Part shown: positions 46,060-54,747 of the stretch, piece after piece
Position numbering within the stretch: the stretch's first letter is position 1
Layout: each line of letters opens with the position of its first letter
Source: an uncultured Eubacteriales bacterium
GTDB taxonomy: Bacteria > Bacillota > Clostridia > Lachnospirales > Lachnospiraceae
Length of the DNA: 64,000 bases
Assembly (NCBI GenBank): GCA_949292785.1
Contig: CASFBK010000012.1
Location: forward strand, 36,082 to 100,081
Reading direction: 5' to 3'
Notes under the pieces: model-generated
What the model was told of the DNA's origin: nothing
The model's database searches: none
Seen by the model: the letters and a program-made list of their open reading frames with translations, nothing else
Position numbers and translations under genes: made by a program

Positions 46060-47190
46060 CTAGCTTCCTTGCGTATATGCCTCTGCCATACCCTCAAACA
46101 TTGCCTGATCAATTATGTCTGCTGCAAAGTCCGTGAAAAACTTCTCTGTTTTATAAAAGGTAATATTCACATTAGTATAAGGCAGTACCTCTATTCTCAT
46201 ATAAGTCCATTGTTTTCCCTCTGTGTCTGCCGCTGTCCAGATATAATCCTCCTCGGATGGTAATTTGGATGCCTGCTTTTCCTGTGCCTCTATATAGCAC
46301 GTATCATACTGACTGATACAAATATAGTCGCTCCTCCATCTTACAATAGCCTCCTGCTTTGCCGCATTGTTACCATCTGTTACAATACTTCCAATGGTCT
46401 TAATATTAAAAATCAGTCCCGACAAATCTGCCACTTTATCGTTCCAGGTCAGCTCGTTATAATCCGTATCATCCTCTACTAAGAAATAAGCATCTTCTAC
46501 TCTCATTTCCGTCTCCGAATAGACTCCCTGAAAGATGCCTGCCAGACGATTCTGCTGATGCTCTGCATCATACAAATAATCGGGAGAGGTTGGATATGCA
46601 ACAGCCAGCACTCTTGCTCCGTTATAAGCAGCCGCATCCCGCAGGTTAATCCGAATCCGGTAGGTATCCTGATTCCGGGTTCCTCCCGGCAGATACCCCT
46701 GAGTCAGCTTCACACTCTTGCCCTTTGCCAGTGTATGCTCCGTTCCGTCCACATCCTGCACATAGTAATCCGCTCCCGCCGGAGTCTCAAGCAAAGTAAA
46801 ACAAATCTCATAGGACACATTCAGGTTCTCATCGTTATACAACAGATTATTGTCGTAATTGTGTATCTCCACATCAAAGTAAAGATTACCGCTCGACCAT
46901 TTATCGCTGTTCACATTTACCATCATGTTATCCGTATCAATCTTTGTAATGTCTTTCGTCTGCCCCGGATTTTTTAACAGCTTATTACTGTTGAAATAAA
47001 GACCAGAAGCAACAGATACTCCGGGACGATATTTTGCCGCATAATATTTTGCAAAAGCGACTCCGCCGGAAATTGCCACGACAATAGCTGCCAGCACTGC
47101 CAGCGTTACCGCGAATTTTTTTCTACCTGCTTTGTCTTCTGTCCTCTTCTCTGTTTTTTCTTTATCTGGGTTCTTATTTCCAACTCTCAT
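46060..47190 (-). CDS. Single-pass exported protein of the surface operon (376 residues)
   Basis: A short, highly charged cytoplasmic tail (about 30 residues) is followed by one hydrophobic segment (AVTLAVLAAIVVAISGG) ending in VAFAKYYA, then a long Asn/Asp/Tyr-rich beta-type extracellular part. This plan, with an aromatic residue just after the membrane segment, resembles SipW-dependent TasA/camelysin-like proteins. ATG 47190 was chosen with GGTGAG upstream; TTG 47202 and GTG 47199 are in-frame alternatives. It lies 3 bases or a little more after the preceding gene and 19 bases before the giant gene. The exact role is unknown; a fibre subunit or anchor for the giant protein is a reasonable guess. 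Confidence 0.8.
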   Translation of the reverse strand: MRVGNKNPDKEKTEKRTEDKAGRKKFAVTLAVLAAIVVAISGGVAFAKYYAAKYRPGVSVASGLYFNSNKLLKNPGQTKDITKIDTDNMMVNVNSDKWSSGNLYFDVEIHNYDNNLLYNDENLNVSYEICFTLLETPAGADYYVQDVDGTEHTLAKGKSVKLTQGYLPGGTRNQDTYRIRINLRDAAAYNGARVLAVAYPTSPDYLYDAEHQQNRLAGIFQGVYSETEMRVEDAYFLVEDDTDYNELTWNDKVADLSGLIFNIKTIGSIVTDGNNAAKQEAIVRWRSDYICISQYDTCYIEAQEKQASKLPSEEDYIWTAADTEGKQWTYMRIEVLPYTNVNITFYKTEKFFTDFAADIIDQAMFEGMAEAYTQGS

Positions 47191-47205
47191 CTTTCTCACC
47201 AAATT

Positions 47206-48042
47206 CTATTCCGCCAACGTAGGTTCTACCTGCTTTGCATTTACCACTACATATACCATATCCGTCTCTTTGCTATAATCTGCAAAGGTAATTCCCTTTT
47301 GCCATTCAATTTCAATCAAATAATAATCGTACTCGTATTCATATTCACCTGTGTTATCATTATACTGATACGCCAGCTGCAACGGTTCTCTTTTGGAATC
47401 CTTCTGGTATAACAGATATTTTCCTGCATTCCAGATATCCGATACATCCGTTGTTCCAAACACTTCGGAATCATTGTGGCGCTCCGCGGACACATCCGTA
47501 TAATCCGATAATACACCGCCCTTTTTTGTCCACCATGCATTCCTTACTCCCTCCAGCAATATAGCACTGCCAGGTGCATTTCCTATATCTCCGCTCTGCT
47601 TCTCCAGTTCATAGATATTGTAATCAACTGCCAGATTCTCTGTATGAGCAATCTCCAAATCATAGAAAAATTCCGATTCCCTGGCAATTTCCACCGTATT
47701 ATTGTCCTGTTCGTTATCCGGCCTCTTGTTGGTAACACAGATAACCACTCGTTTCGTCTCTCCGGGATGAAGATTCCCTACAGCAAATTCCAAAGAATTG
47801 TCATCCTGCGCATTCTTAAGATATAGAAAATACGGCGTCATAACTTCGATTTCCCGTTCTCCTTCACTGCCCTTGTGGCGCAGATACCATGCCAGACTGC
47901 CTGCTACAAGAAAAAGCACCATAACCGCCATAACGATCAGCAGGACTTTCTTCCGACTATCCTTACCATCCTTTTTTCTATCATTCTTTTTTCTGTTTCT
48001 CTGTAGTTTTCGAGTTGTCGCTGTCTTTTGCTTAATTTCCAT
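47206..48042 (-). CDS. Single-pass exported protein of the surface operon (278 residues)
   Basis: An N-terminal stretch rich in Lys/Arg (about 1-31) precedes one membrane segment (VLLIVMAVMVLFLVAG) ending in SLAWYLRHKG, then an extracellular domain with beta-sheet composition. The AWY after the hydrophobic core matches the AWF seen in the neighbouring proteins. ATG 48042 was chosen with GAGG just upstream; it overlaps the preceding gene's stop by 11 bases. A longer reading would start with TTG and overlap more. I do not recognise a named family, but the layout is that of SipW-dependent exported proteins. Confidence 0.8.
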   Translation of the reverse strand: MEIKQKTATTRKLQRNRKKNDRKKDGKDSRKKVLLIVMAVMVLFLVAGSLAWYLRHKGSEGEREIEVMTPYFLYLKNAQDDNSLEFAVGNLHPGETKRVVICVTNKRPDNEQDNNTVEIARESEFFYDLEIAHTENLAVDYNIYELEKQSGDIGNAPGSAILLEGVRNAWWTKKGGVLSDYTDVSAERHNDSEVFGTTDVSDIWNAGKYLLYQKDSKREPLQLAYQYNDNTGEYEYEYDYYLIEIEWQKGITFADYSKETDMVYVVVNAKQVEPTLAE

Positions 48043-48883
48043 ATTCCTCACCCGTAACCGTAAAGTCAAAGCTAATCTGTGTCACATAGTTTCCTATCTT
48101 GGTATCTCCCAGGTCATAGCTCTCAATATCGCTGCTGGTAGCAGAAATCGCTGTCCCATCCTGCCGGGGAATATCTGTATATTCATAAAACCAGCTCCAG
48201 TACAACATGACTTCTTTTTCCTCTCCAGCCACCAGGCTATCCTTTTTTCCTGCCTCCGCGGAAGTGCCATAGCCTACCGGAGACAGATAACGGTAATTTC
48301 CACTGCTGCCTTCTCTCTGTTCATAAAAACGAATATGGTCTGCCACCAACGCTTCCAGCTCCTGTTTCTCTGTCTCCGCGAAAGCACGGTTCGATGTATA
48401 AGAAAGCTTTGGTTCCACCGAAAGCCGATAACCATTGTTCATCCCATTTTTAGACATTATCCAGAAAGTGACCTGCCCATAGGAACCAGGTCCCAGCTTT
48501 CCCGCTTCGATACTATTCAATGCCGGTTGTCCTAAATCTATCACTACACCTTCCGTCTTCTCTGCCAGATTCAATGACATCCTCGTAAGCTGATATCTTC
48601 CGTTCTGCTCTGTTGAGGCATAAACACTATATCGCAGCTGTTCATTGGTCAAAATATCACTGTAACGTACCGTTTCCTGACTTAAATCTACAGAGTATGG
48701 CTCTATCCTCACGTCTACATAGAGAATATCCAGTTCATCCGTCTTCAGCCCAAGGGCATTTAAGCCGACCGGAGCATTTCGGGTAAACCATGCCACCGTT
48801 GCCGCCACCAGAAGAAAGACTGTTATGATTACCATTGTTATGGACATTATTCTTTTTTCCGAAAAGTGTTTCTTCCTACTCAT
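48032..48883 (-). CDS. SipW-dependent type exported protein (283 residues)
   Basis: Short basic N-terminus, a hydrophobic segment (MSITMVIITVFLLVAA) ending TVAWFTRNA, then an extracellular beta-rich domain. The AWFT junction is the hallmark of TasA/camelysin-type proteins cleaved by SipW peptidases. The mature domain has a WSWFYEYTDIP segment near its end like those of related exported proteins. Its ATG overlaps the signal peptidase stop as ATGA, so protease and substrate are translationally coupled, which supports the pairing. Confidence 0.84.
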   Translation of the reverse strand: MSRKKHFSEKRIMSITMVIITVFLLVAATVAWFTRNAPVGLNALGLKTDELDILYVDVRIEPYSVDLSQETVRYSDILTNEQLRYSVYASTEQNGRYQLTRMSLNLAEKTEGVVIDLGQPALNSIEAGKLGPGSYGQVTFWIMSKNGMNNGYRLSVEPKLSYTSNRAFAETEKQELEALVADHIRFYEQREGSSGNYRYLSPVGYGTSAEAGKKDSLVAGEEKEVMLYWSWFYEYTDIPRQDGTAISATSSDIESYDLGDTKIGNYVTQISFDFTVTGEEYGN

Positions 48884-49440
48884 TCTTCTTTATCTTCTTC
48901 CTTATCTTTCTCCCATACAAGGCATAAAAGCTGCCACACATAAGATATCAGGCACAATACCAGCGGCAATATTACCACCAGAAAATAAACATTACGGTTA
49001 TTCAATCCATTCAACGCCTTTCCAAACGCTTTTCCAAAGGGAAGCTGTCCGGTATATTTTCCTACAATATATTCCGGAAGAACCTCATAATCATCCGGAT
49101 ATTCGTTGGCATCTCCTTTTGTCAGAAAATGCAGACCGCCTGCCTCATCCTCATAAACATCATAAATACGGTGTGTGTTGTAATAACCGTATATGACAGG
49201 GTCCACAGAGCGAAAGGTAATAATATCTCCTACCTTAAGCGTCTCTGCCTCTACCTCATGAATCAGAATACATGTCTCGTCCGGAATTGTCGGCTGCATA
49301 CTACTGCTGACTACCCGCAGAATACGATAACCAAATATGGCGGGGCTGTTCCCCTGCGCCACGGAAAAGACATAAAGTATCAATGCCGCCACTGCTGCCA
49401 CAAAGCAAAGATTGCCCAATATCCATCTTATGCGCTTCAT
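48880..49440 (-). CDS. sipW: SipW-type signal peptidase I
   Basis: A 186-residue membrane protease with an N-terminal helix (about 6-27) and a C-terminal helix (about 152-175). The catalytic Ser47 is in SSSMQPTI. The usual bacterial Lys is replaced by His90 in YYNTHRIYDV, which defines the ER-type (SipW/archaeal) branch, and KGDANEYPD supplies the acidic residue (Asp110 or Asp116). SipW of Bacillus processes TasA and TapA fibre proteins. Here it lies between the DUF2357 gene (3 bases) and an exported AWFT protein (4-base overlap), and probably processes the five single-pass proteins in this operon. Confidence 0.93.
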   Translation of the reverse strand: MKRIRWILGNLCFVAAVAALILYVFSVAQGNSPAIFGYRILRVVSSSMQPTIPDETCILIHEVEAETLKVGDIITFRSVDPVIYGYYNTHRIYDVYEDEAGGLHFLTKGDANEYPDDYEVLPEYIVGKYTGQLPFGKAFGKALNGLNNRNVYFLVVILPLVLCLISYVWQLLCLVWEKDKEEDKEE

Positions 49441-49443
49441 GTC

Positions 49444-50595
49444 TTATGCGCCCTCCTTTGGACGCCTGCGCTTCTTTACTTTTTCCTTTTCACTGCGCTG
49501 ACTCTTATGCTTCAACTGCAGGTCCGTCAACTCATTCATTACAATTTTTTTCAGATTCGCATCCGGGATATCAGAATTCCTTACAATTTCATCCAGCATC
49601 TGCCGGATATATTTGATATCCACCGTTTTCTGCCGCGCAGGGCGGTTGGTATCAATATTCCGCGGATTCTCCATCTGATTATGTATCATGGTGTAATCCC
49701 TCAGCAGGTTATCGAAGATATCCTGTTCAAATTCCCGGGATATGACCGGCTCCTGCTTTAACAGATTCACCTTGTAGCCTACCTTGTCATAGCTGTATAT
49801 AAAGTTCCACAGCTCGTAGCATTTTTTGTAGTTCTCATTCTTACCAATCACATTGGTCTTTACAATAGGGTGCCGCACCGAAGGATACTGGCGCATCTGG
49901 TTGATAAATTCCGTAGTAGCAAGTCCATTCACATGGCGGTAGATTTTCTCCAGACGGGAAAAGATTCCGGCGTTCTCATTCTCATTATCCACGTCGTTTT
50001 GCTTGTCCCGAATATTAATCCTAATTTTATAATCCACTGTTTCCGTATAATTGTCCACGCGGGATTCCAGTTCAAAAAAGCTGCCCAACTCATCTTTACT
50101 GTTTTCAAAGATAACATTGTAACGTTTATTCACAAAATGCTGCAGCTCCGCTACTAATGTACAGATAAAACGATTTTCATATATATTCAGACTCTCTTCC
50201 TTGAAAACATTCAGAATACGGTTTGGTATCACCGTATTACCGTTATCTGCATATTTGTCAATCATATCGCTGTGCTGTATCAGATGACGAATGGATTCCG
50301 TCGTAATATTGCGCGCCATGGCAATATTCACAATTTCCCGATCCTCTTCAATAAACTTCCGGGGCTTCATCACACACTCATGCAGTGCAGGAAGTGCCTT
50401 CTCAATCGCCTCAATCCAGTCCTCGTCAATCTCCTTTACAAGCTGTACATTGGTAAAACGGCAATAGTTCATTCCGGTATCCAGCAGATTATAGTAATAC
50501 CGATAGAACTCGTCCTGCATCAGTTTTTCCCTATCCTGACTGTACAACTTCTCATATGTGGTTTTCACTACATCTTCTCTCTTGTCCAGATTCAT
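49444..50595 (-). CDS. DUF2357 / McrC-like protein without an evident nuclease domain
   Basis: A 383-residue soluble, helical, highly charged protein. The PNRILNVFKEESLNIYENRF stretch (about 124-143) resembles the core of DUF2357 proteins, which occur with McrB-like ATPases. Unlike McrC, I see no PD-(D/E)XK motif, and the C-terminus ends in a basic tail. It follows the AAA+ ATPase by 15 bases and precedes sipW by 3, in an operon of secreted proteins, so a role as an adaptor or effector of the ATPase in surface-protein handling is more likely than DNA cutting. The family call rests on one motif and context, so confidence in it is moderate. Confidence 0.75.
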   Translation of the reverse strand: MNLDKREDVVKTTYEKLYSQDREKLMQDEFYRYYYNLLDTGMNYCRFTNVQLVKEIDEDWIEAIEKALPALHECVMKPRKFIEEDREIVNIAMARNITTESIRHLIQHSDMIDKYADNGNTVIPNRILNVFKEESLNIYENRFICTLVAELQHFVNKRYNVIFENSKDELGSFFELESRVDNYTETVDYKIRINIRDKQNDVDNENENAGIFSRLEKIYRHVNGLATTEFINQMRQYPSVRHPIVKTNVIGKNENYKKCYELWNFIYSYDKVGYKVNLLKQEPVISREFEQDIFDNLLRDYTMIHNQMENPRNIDTNRPARQKTVDIKYIRQMLDEIVRNSDIPDANLKKIVMNELTDLQLKHKSQRSEKEKVKKRRRPKEGA

Positions 50596-50610
50596 ATTCT
50601 TCTCACCTGC

Positions 50611-52236
50611 TTAATTGCTGCCACTCATTTTCTTAAGTCTTCTGATATATGCTTTACTGATTTTGAAATTCTCCGCGCCGAACATATCATCCAGATAAAG
50701 AATCAGACCATCCAGCTCATCCCGGATAAAGCCCAGTCCCAGAGACTCAAACTTACGCAATATCTTCTTGGCAAACATGAAATCAATTCCATCAAGCTCC
50801 GTACCGCCACAGGCAATATAACATGGAACGAAATCCTTTATCTGCCGCAGAATACGGTTACCAAATGCAAGTCTGAAATGCTCCACCAGATAAGCATCCA
50901 GCTTATCTAAAAGTACTAGATTTTCATCGGAAACAGAATACTTCTGCTTTGCCTCTTCGTAAAGCTGTTCCAGATGGTGATAGCTCAAACGCATCGGCTC
51001 CGTATCCGGTGCCTCGAAAGGCTCCGCACGGTCATCTAAGTCAATGGGAATCGCACGGTCATACACCTTATCGGAAACAGCGAAGGTAGAATCATCATTA
51101 TTAATGGTTCCTACATAAAATACATTGTTTGGAATCCATACCTTACCCTCCTGCATTTTAGCGGGGTCATTCTCTGCCTGTGAAGATACTACTGCCAGAT
51201 AACGTTCTTCTTCTCTAGGCAATTCCAGTATGGAAAGCATTTCCGCAAAGTAATACTCCACACGGGCAATATTCATTTCATCAAGGATAATAATTCTCAT
51301 ATCCTCATAAAAGTGAGCCTCATAGATAGCCTTTAGGAAATCCGTTTCTGTATACTTTTTCGTAAAATCATTATAATAGCCAAACAGCTCTGTCCGGTCA
51401 CGCCAGGATGGCTGTACCGGGCAAATCAGGCTTGGGTTCTCAATAAACTTGCCCAATGCATACGGAAGGGATGTCTTACCGGTACCGGAGATACCCTGTA
51501 AAATCAACAGCTTTGCCGTTCCGAAGGTAGCAAAAATCTGCTTTATTACCTCAAGTTCATAATACAGTCCCAGGCGGGATGCTGCATAGTTACGGAAGTT
51601 GATACACACTTCCTCCAGCGTAATATTGTTATCATATACCGGAGCCACATAATTTCCCGACATATAGTAGCGATCCACGCTGACAAGCTTCGGAAACCGT
51701 AGTTCTGTGGTCTTCACAGTTTCCACCTGCTCCTGTTCTATCTCTTCTGGAAGTTCTGTTTCAACAGCATTCTCTTCTCCGGTCTCCGGCAATTCCGCCA
51801 TAACAGCTTCCTCTGCTGTAACCACTCCAAGCTGTTTTAGCTTGTCATCCACCTGTACGCCCATGTCGGACACTTTCATGGCAAGAATCTTGTCCTTCTC
51901 ATAATTTGCCTTCATAATCTCTCGTTTCAGGCGGACTACCTCGTCTTTCATTTTCTCATAATCCACTACCCTTACCTTAAACTTGAGCAGCACACGGATT
52001 CCCCGATAGATGAGATAAACCAACAGTCCGAACAGTATATATATCAGAATATGCGTCAGTATTGCCGCTACCCATCCCAGAGGGGTCAGCTCACTTTTAT
52101 AAGATTTAAACAAATCCATATAAAAAGGAACATCGAATATGGTCACGATGGCATTTCCAATCGACGCCGCTACTTCGTATAGCGCATCAAATATGTGTCT
52201 CATAAAATTATAAAACCAATAAAAATAAGCATTCAT
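50611..52236 (-). CDS. Membrane-anchored McrB-like AAA+ ATPase
   Basis: A 541-residue protein. One or two membrane helices lie near the N-terminus (about 53-80), followed by a coiled coil (92-135) and an acidic linker. The AAA+ module has Walker A GISGTGKTS (248-256), Walker B IIILDEMN (315-322) leading into the McrB/MoxR-like NIARVEYYFAEMLSILE, sensor 1 in GTINND (377-382) and an arginine finger in DKVYDRA (Arg394). The QPSWRDRTELFGYYND segment is typical of the McrB/AAA_5 group. It should form a ring at the membrane. Paired with a DUF2357 protein and set among secreted proteins, it may remodel or gate export of surface components. This is inference; McrBC defence systems use soluble ATPases. 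Confidence 0.88.
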   Translation of the reverse strand: MNAYFYWFYNFMRHIFDALYEVAASIGNAIVTIFDVPFYMDLFKSYKSELTPLGWVAAILTHILIYILFGLLVYLIYRGIRVLLKFKVRVVDYEKMKDEVVRLKREIMKANYEKDKILAMKVSDMGVQVDDKLKQLGVVTAEEAVMAELPETGEENAVETELPEEIEQEQVETVKTTELRFPKLVSVDRYYMSGNYVAPVYDNNITLEEVCINFRNYAASRLGLYYELEVIKQIFATFGTAKLLILQGISGTGKTSLPYALGKFIENPSLICPVQPSWRDRTELFGYYNDFTKKYTETDFLKAIYEAHFYEDMRIIILDEMNIARVEYYFAEMLSILELPREEERYLAVVSSQAENDPAKMQEGKVWIPNNVFYVGTINNDDSTFAVSDKVYDRAIPIDLDDRAEPFEAPDTEPMRLSYHHLEQLYEEAKQKYSVSDENLVLLDKLDAYLVEHFRLAFGNRILRQIKDFVPCYIACGGTELDGIDFMFAKKILRKFESLGLGFIRDELDGLILYLDDMFGAENFKISKAYIRRLKKMSGSN

Positions 52237-52259
52237 CTTCGCACTTTATTCTCCTCTAT

Positions 52260-53114
52260 TTAGTCCGTTTTTTCTTCTGATATAAACTGTATCTGTCCGG
52301 TAATCTCTCCTGCTGCAACGGGATTGGAACAATCGTTATCTGTTCCTTCTAACCACACCCGCATTATCACCTTCGTGGGCGTATTTTCCGTCAAGGTAAA
52401 CAATCGGTCTGAGTTATTGTTATTAGCTCCCGCAAACCTGCGGTTTGAAAGCTGCTGCATTGCCTCATAGCCTCCATAATTTGCGGAAAGATGGTTTGCC
52501 GCCTGCTCACCGCCAACATGCACATCTGAATTCGGCTCATAGATTATGGTAGTGCCATCTTCTAAAGTAAAGCTGATACGAATGGCACTGGCAGCAGAGC
52601 TATTTCCAGCATTGGTTATGTAACTTCCACCACCATCTGACCTGATTCCAACCATATATATATCAAACTTCCGTTTCACGGAGGAGGGAGCCTTCGTTTC
52701 TGCCTTTAGATAGAACTCCTTTTCATAGACATACCCTGTATTTAGTTCTGCCGCGGGTATGTCCTCCACTCCCGTTACTGCATTTTCCGTATAGACCGGA
52801 GCATAAAATGTCTTTCCATCCTGAGTTGTGGAAGGATTCAATTCCACATCCTTCATATTGCCACCGCTGCCGGTAGACAGGTCCAGCTCTTCTCCATAAG
52901 GTCCCTGGGCTGTATCTGCTATCTTTAAATCTCCACTGGTTCCGGCTATCATTGCCAGATTCGTTACCCTGGGCGTATTACTCACTGTAAACCATGCAAA
53001 GGTAGCGGCTCCAAGCAGCGCCAAACTGGTACATAGGAGTAAAATCTTACTTCTTACTTCCTTTCTCTTCCCAGATTTTTTGCACTCTTCCTTCCTCTTG
53101 TGTGTTTGCTTCAT
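52260..53114 (-). CDS. TasA/camelysin-like SipW-dependent exported protein (284 residues)
   Basis: Basic N-terminus, hydrophobic segment (ILLLCTSLALLGA) ending in ATFAWFTVSN, the clearest SipW-type signal in the operon. The mature part is rich in Thr, Ser, Asn and Gly with a predicted beta fold and carries, near its end, RVWLEGTDNDC, a pattern shared with the next upstream gene product (IWYEGEDPQC). Length and plan fit TasA-like fibre subunits. The start ATG follows AAGGAG. It lies 23 bases before the AAA+ gene and 25 after the 303-residue protein gene. Confidence 0.85.
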   Translation of the reverse strand: MKQTHKRKEECKKSGKRKEVRSKILLLCTSLALLGAATFAWFTVSNTPRVTNLAMIAGTSGDLKIADTAQGPYGEELDLSTGSGGNMKDVELNPSTTQDGKTFYAPVYTENAVTGVEDIPAAELNTGYVYEKEFYLKAETKAPSSVKRKFDIYMVGIRSDGGGSYITNAGNSSAASAIRISFTLEDGTTIIYEPNSDVHVGGEQAANHLSANYGGYEAMQQLSNRRFAGANNNNSDRLFTLTENTPTKVIMRVWLEGTDNDCSNPVAAGEITGQIQFISEEKTD

Positions 53115-53139
53115 CTTACTACTCCTTTTTCCTGTTCCA

Positions 53140-54051
53140 TCAATAACTGAAGTTCATGTATAGTTCCACCTGTCCACCCAGAATATCATCCACACACTGG
53201 GGGTCCTCTCCTTCATACCAGATAACTACCGTATATTTATCAATCTCATTATTCTCTATCTCTGGTCTTACATCCTGACATACCATCCGTTCCGAAAGGA
53301 AAGGGGTTGCGACCAGCTTATTGGCACCGGAAATATCTGCCCGCTCCAGATCAAAAATATAGTCCTCCGGATTAATACCGGACTCTGCCAGGGAAGAAGT
53401 CTGATACTGAGATGGGTTCGCAGCGTCCTCCTGAAACGGAAAATCAAATAGGGAATATTGTGCCTCCGGTTGTCCATCCTTCCCCTCCATGGCATAGATT
53501 TCCTGCTTTCCATTGTGGTAGACCATGACCCACATCGCCTTATCAGCCCCCTTGGTAGCAGTCCGTATCCGCAAAGAATACTGATAATCCCGGGTTTCTC
53601 CTGTCATATTAATCAGATAAAAGGTCTCTGCCACATAATTCGCTCCATTATGCTCACCGTCTACCTCCGCTACGTCATATGCAATATCCATAATATTAAT
53701 ATTATCTGCACAAACAACTGCCTTACCTCGCAGGCACACCAGACGTTCACTGAAATCTGTTGTCTCTGACAAATAAAAACCATCTTCAGACATTTCACTG
53801 TCCAAACTGATTACAAATTCTCCGGGACCGGTATAGAATGCTGCCATAATAAATAAGATTGTCAAGATAATCAAGATAATCAGAACTCCCTGCCATGCCG
53901 CCCGCACTCGAAAAATACTTCGAGTAACACTAACGCCTCCCATATACCAGTGCCGGAATCGGTTGACCCAGTCCAGGCGGCTAATCAGGCTTCTTCTTGG
54001 TTTCTTATTCCTGTTATGAATTGGTTTTATCTTTTTCCCGTCTCTTTTCAT
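53140..54051 (-). CDS. Single-pass exported protein related to the TasA-like subunit (303 residues)
   Basis: A longer, strongly basic cytoplasmic tail (about 50 residues), one membrane segment (about 52-72), then an extracellular domain with the C-terminal IWYEGEDPQCVDD pattern shared with the adjacent TasA-like protein, followed by a final strand. Lacking the AWF junction, it may stay membrane-anchored and act as a base or assembly factor for the fibre. GGGAAG immediately precedes the ATG. It is 6 bases after the HD-GYP gene. Confidence 0.8.
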   Translation of the reverse strand: MKRDGKKIKPIHNRNKKPRRSLISRLDWVNRFRHWYMGGVSVTRSIFRVRAAWQGVLIILIILTILFIMAAFYTGPGEFVISLDSEMSEDGFYLSETTDFSERLVCLRGKAVVCADNINIMDIAYDVAEVDGEHNGANYVAETFYLINMTGETRDYQYSLRIRTATKGADKAMWVMVYHNGKQEIYAMEGKDGQPEAQYSLFDFPFQEDAANPSQYQTSSLAESGINPEDYIFDLERADISGANKLVATPFLSERMVCQDVRPEIENNEIDKYTVVIWYEGEDPQCVDDILGGQVELYMNFSY

Positions 54052-54057
54052 CTTCCC

Positions 54058-54705
54058 TTATCCTCGCATATCATCAGCACATCGGCGAAACATATCTACC
54101 ACATAAGGATCGAACTGTCCGCCTGCTTCCTGGCATATCAGCTCTACTGCTTCTTCTCCCGACGTCTGTTTCTTCTTATAAGGCTTCCAGCTCGTAATAC
54201 CATCATAGGTATCTGCCACCGCGCAGATTCTTGCTCCCAGCGGAATATCTTCTCCTGCCAACCCCAGCGGATAACCCTTTCCGTCATACCGTTCATGATG
54301 AAAAACCGCAATATTGTAAAACTGCTGCATAACTGCCTCCGGGAAGGGCTTTTGATATATACTGTCAATCGCCTTGGCCGCATTTATCGCATGATCCCGG
54401 ATAATCTGATACTCTTCATCCGTCAACTTATCCACTTTATTCACGATTGCTACAGGTATATAATGTCTCCCGATGTCATGCATCTGGAATACCTTCTTGC
54501 TGTAACGGGGAAATTCCTCTCCCAGCTCCCGCAGCAGCCGCTGCGAATCCTGCTCCAGCATGAACCGGTACAATCTATCCCCGTAGTCCGCCACTCGCTC
54601 CATATGCATTCTGGCTTCTCGTGAGATAGTATTATACAGACTCTCCAAATCCGGAAAACAGCCTACCGTAGAGCTGCATACCTGGGTTCTGTCCTTCGTA
54701 AACAT
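54058..54705 (-). CDS. HD-GYP domain protein, first gene of the surface operon
   Basis: A 215-residue protein consisting almost wholly of an HD-GYP domain: His76-Asp77 (MHDIGRHYIP), the downstream His105, His136-His137-Glu138 and the GYP motif in GKGYPLGLAGEDIPLGARI (144-146), with ADTYDGI after it. HD-GYP proteins hydrolyse c-di-GMP or related dinucleotides with a two- or three-iron site. No receiver or membrane domain is attached. It opens the ten-gene operon, which links it to regulation of surface-protein output. The lack of HD-GYP from most adhesin operons makes this placement informative. Confidence 0.92.
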   Translation of the reverse strand: MFTKDRTQVCSSTVGCFPDLESLYNTISREARMHMERVADYGDRLYRFMLEQDSQRLLRELGEEFPRYSKKVFQMHDIGRHYIPVAIVNKVDKLTDEEYQIIRDHAINAAKAIDSIYQKPFPEAVMQQFYNIAVFHHERYDGKGYPLGLAGEDIPLGARICAVADTYDGITSWKPYKKKQTSGEEAVELICQEAGGQFDPYVVDMFRRCADDMRG

Positions 54706-54747
54706 AATAACCGCATCCTATCCTTTTCCCCTAAAGATTATAGTATT

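Noticed and set aside
49444-52236. McrBC-type restriction (defence) system
   Set aside because: The ATPase is membrane-anchored, its partner shows no nuclease motif, and both sit inside an operon of secreted proteins with no other defence genes.
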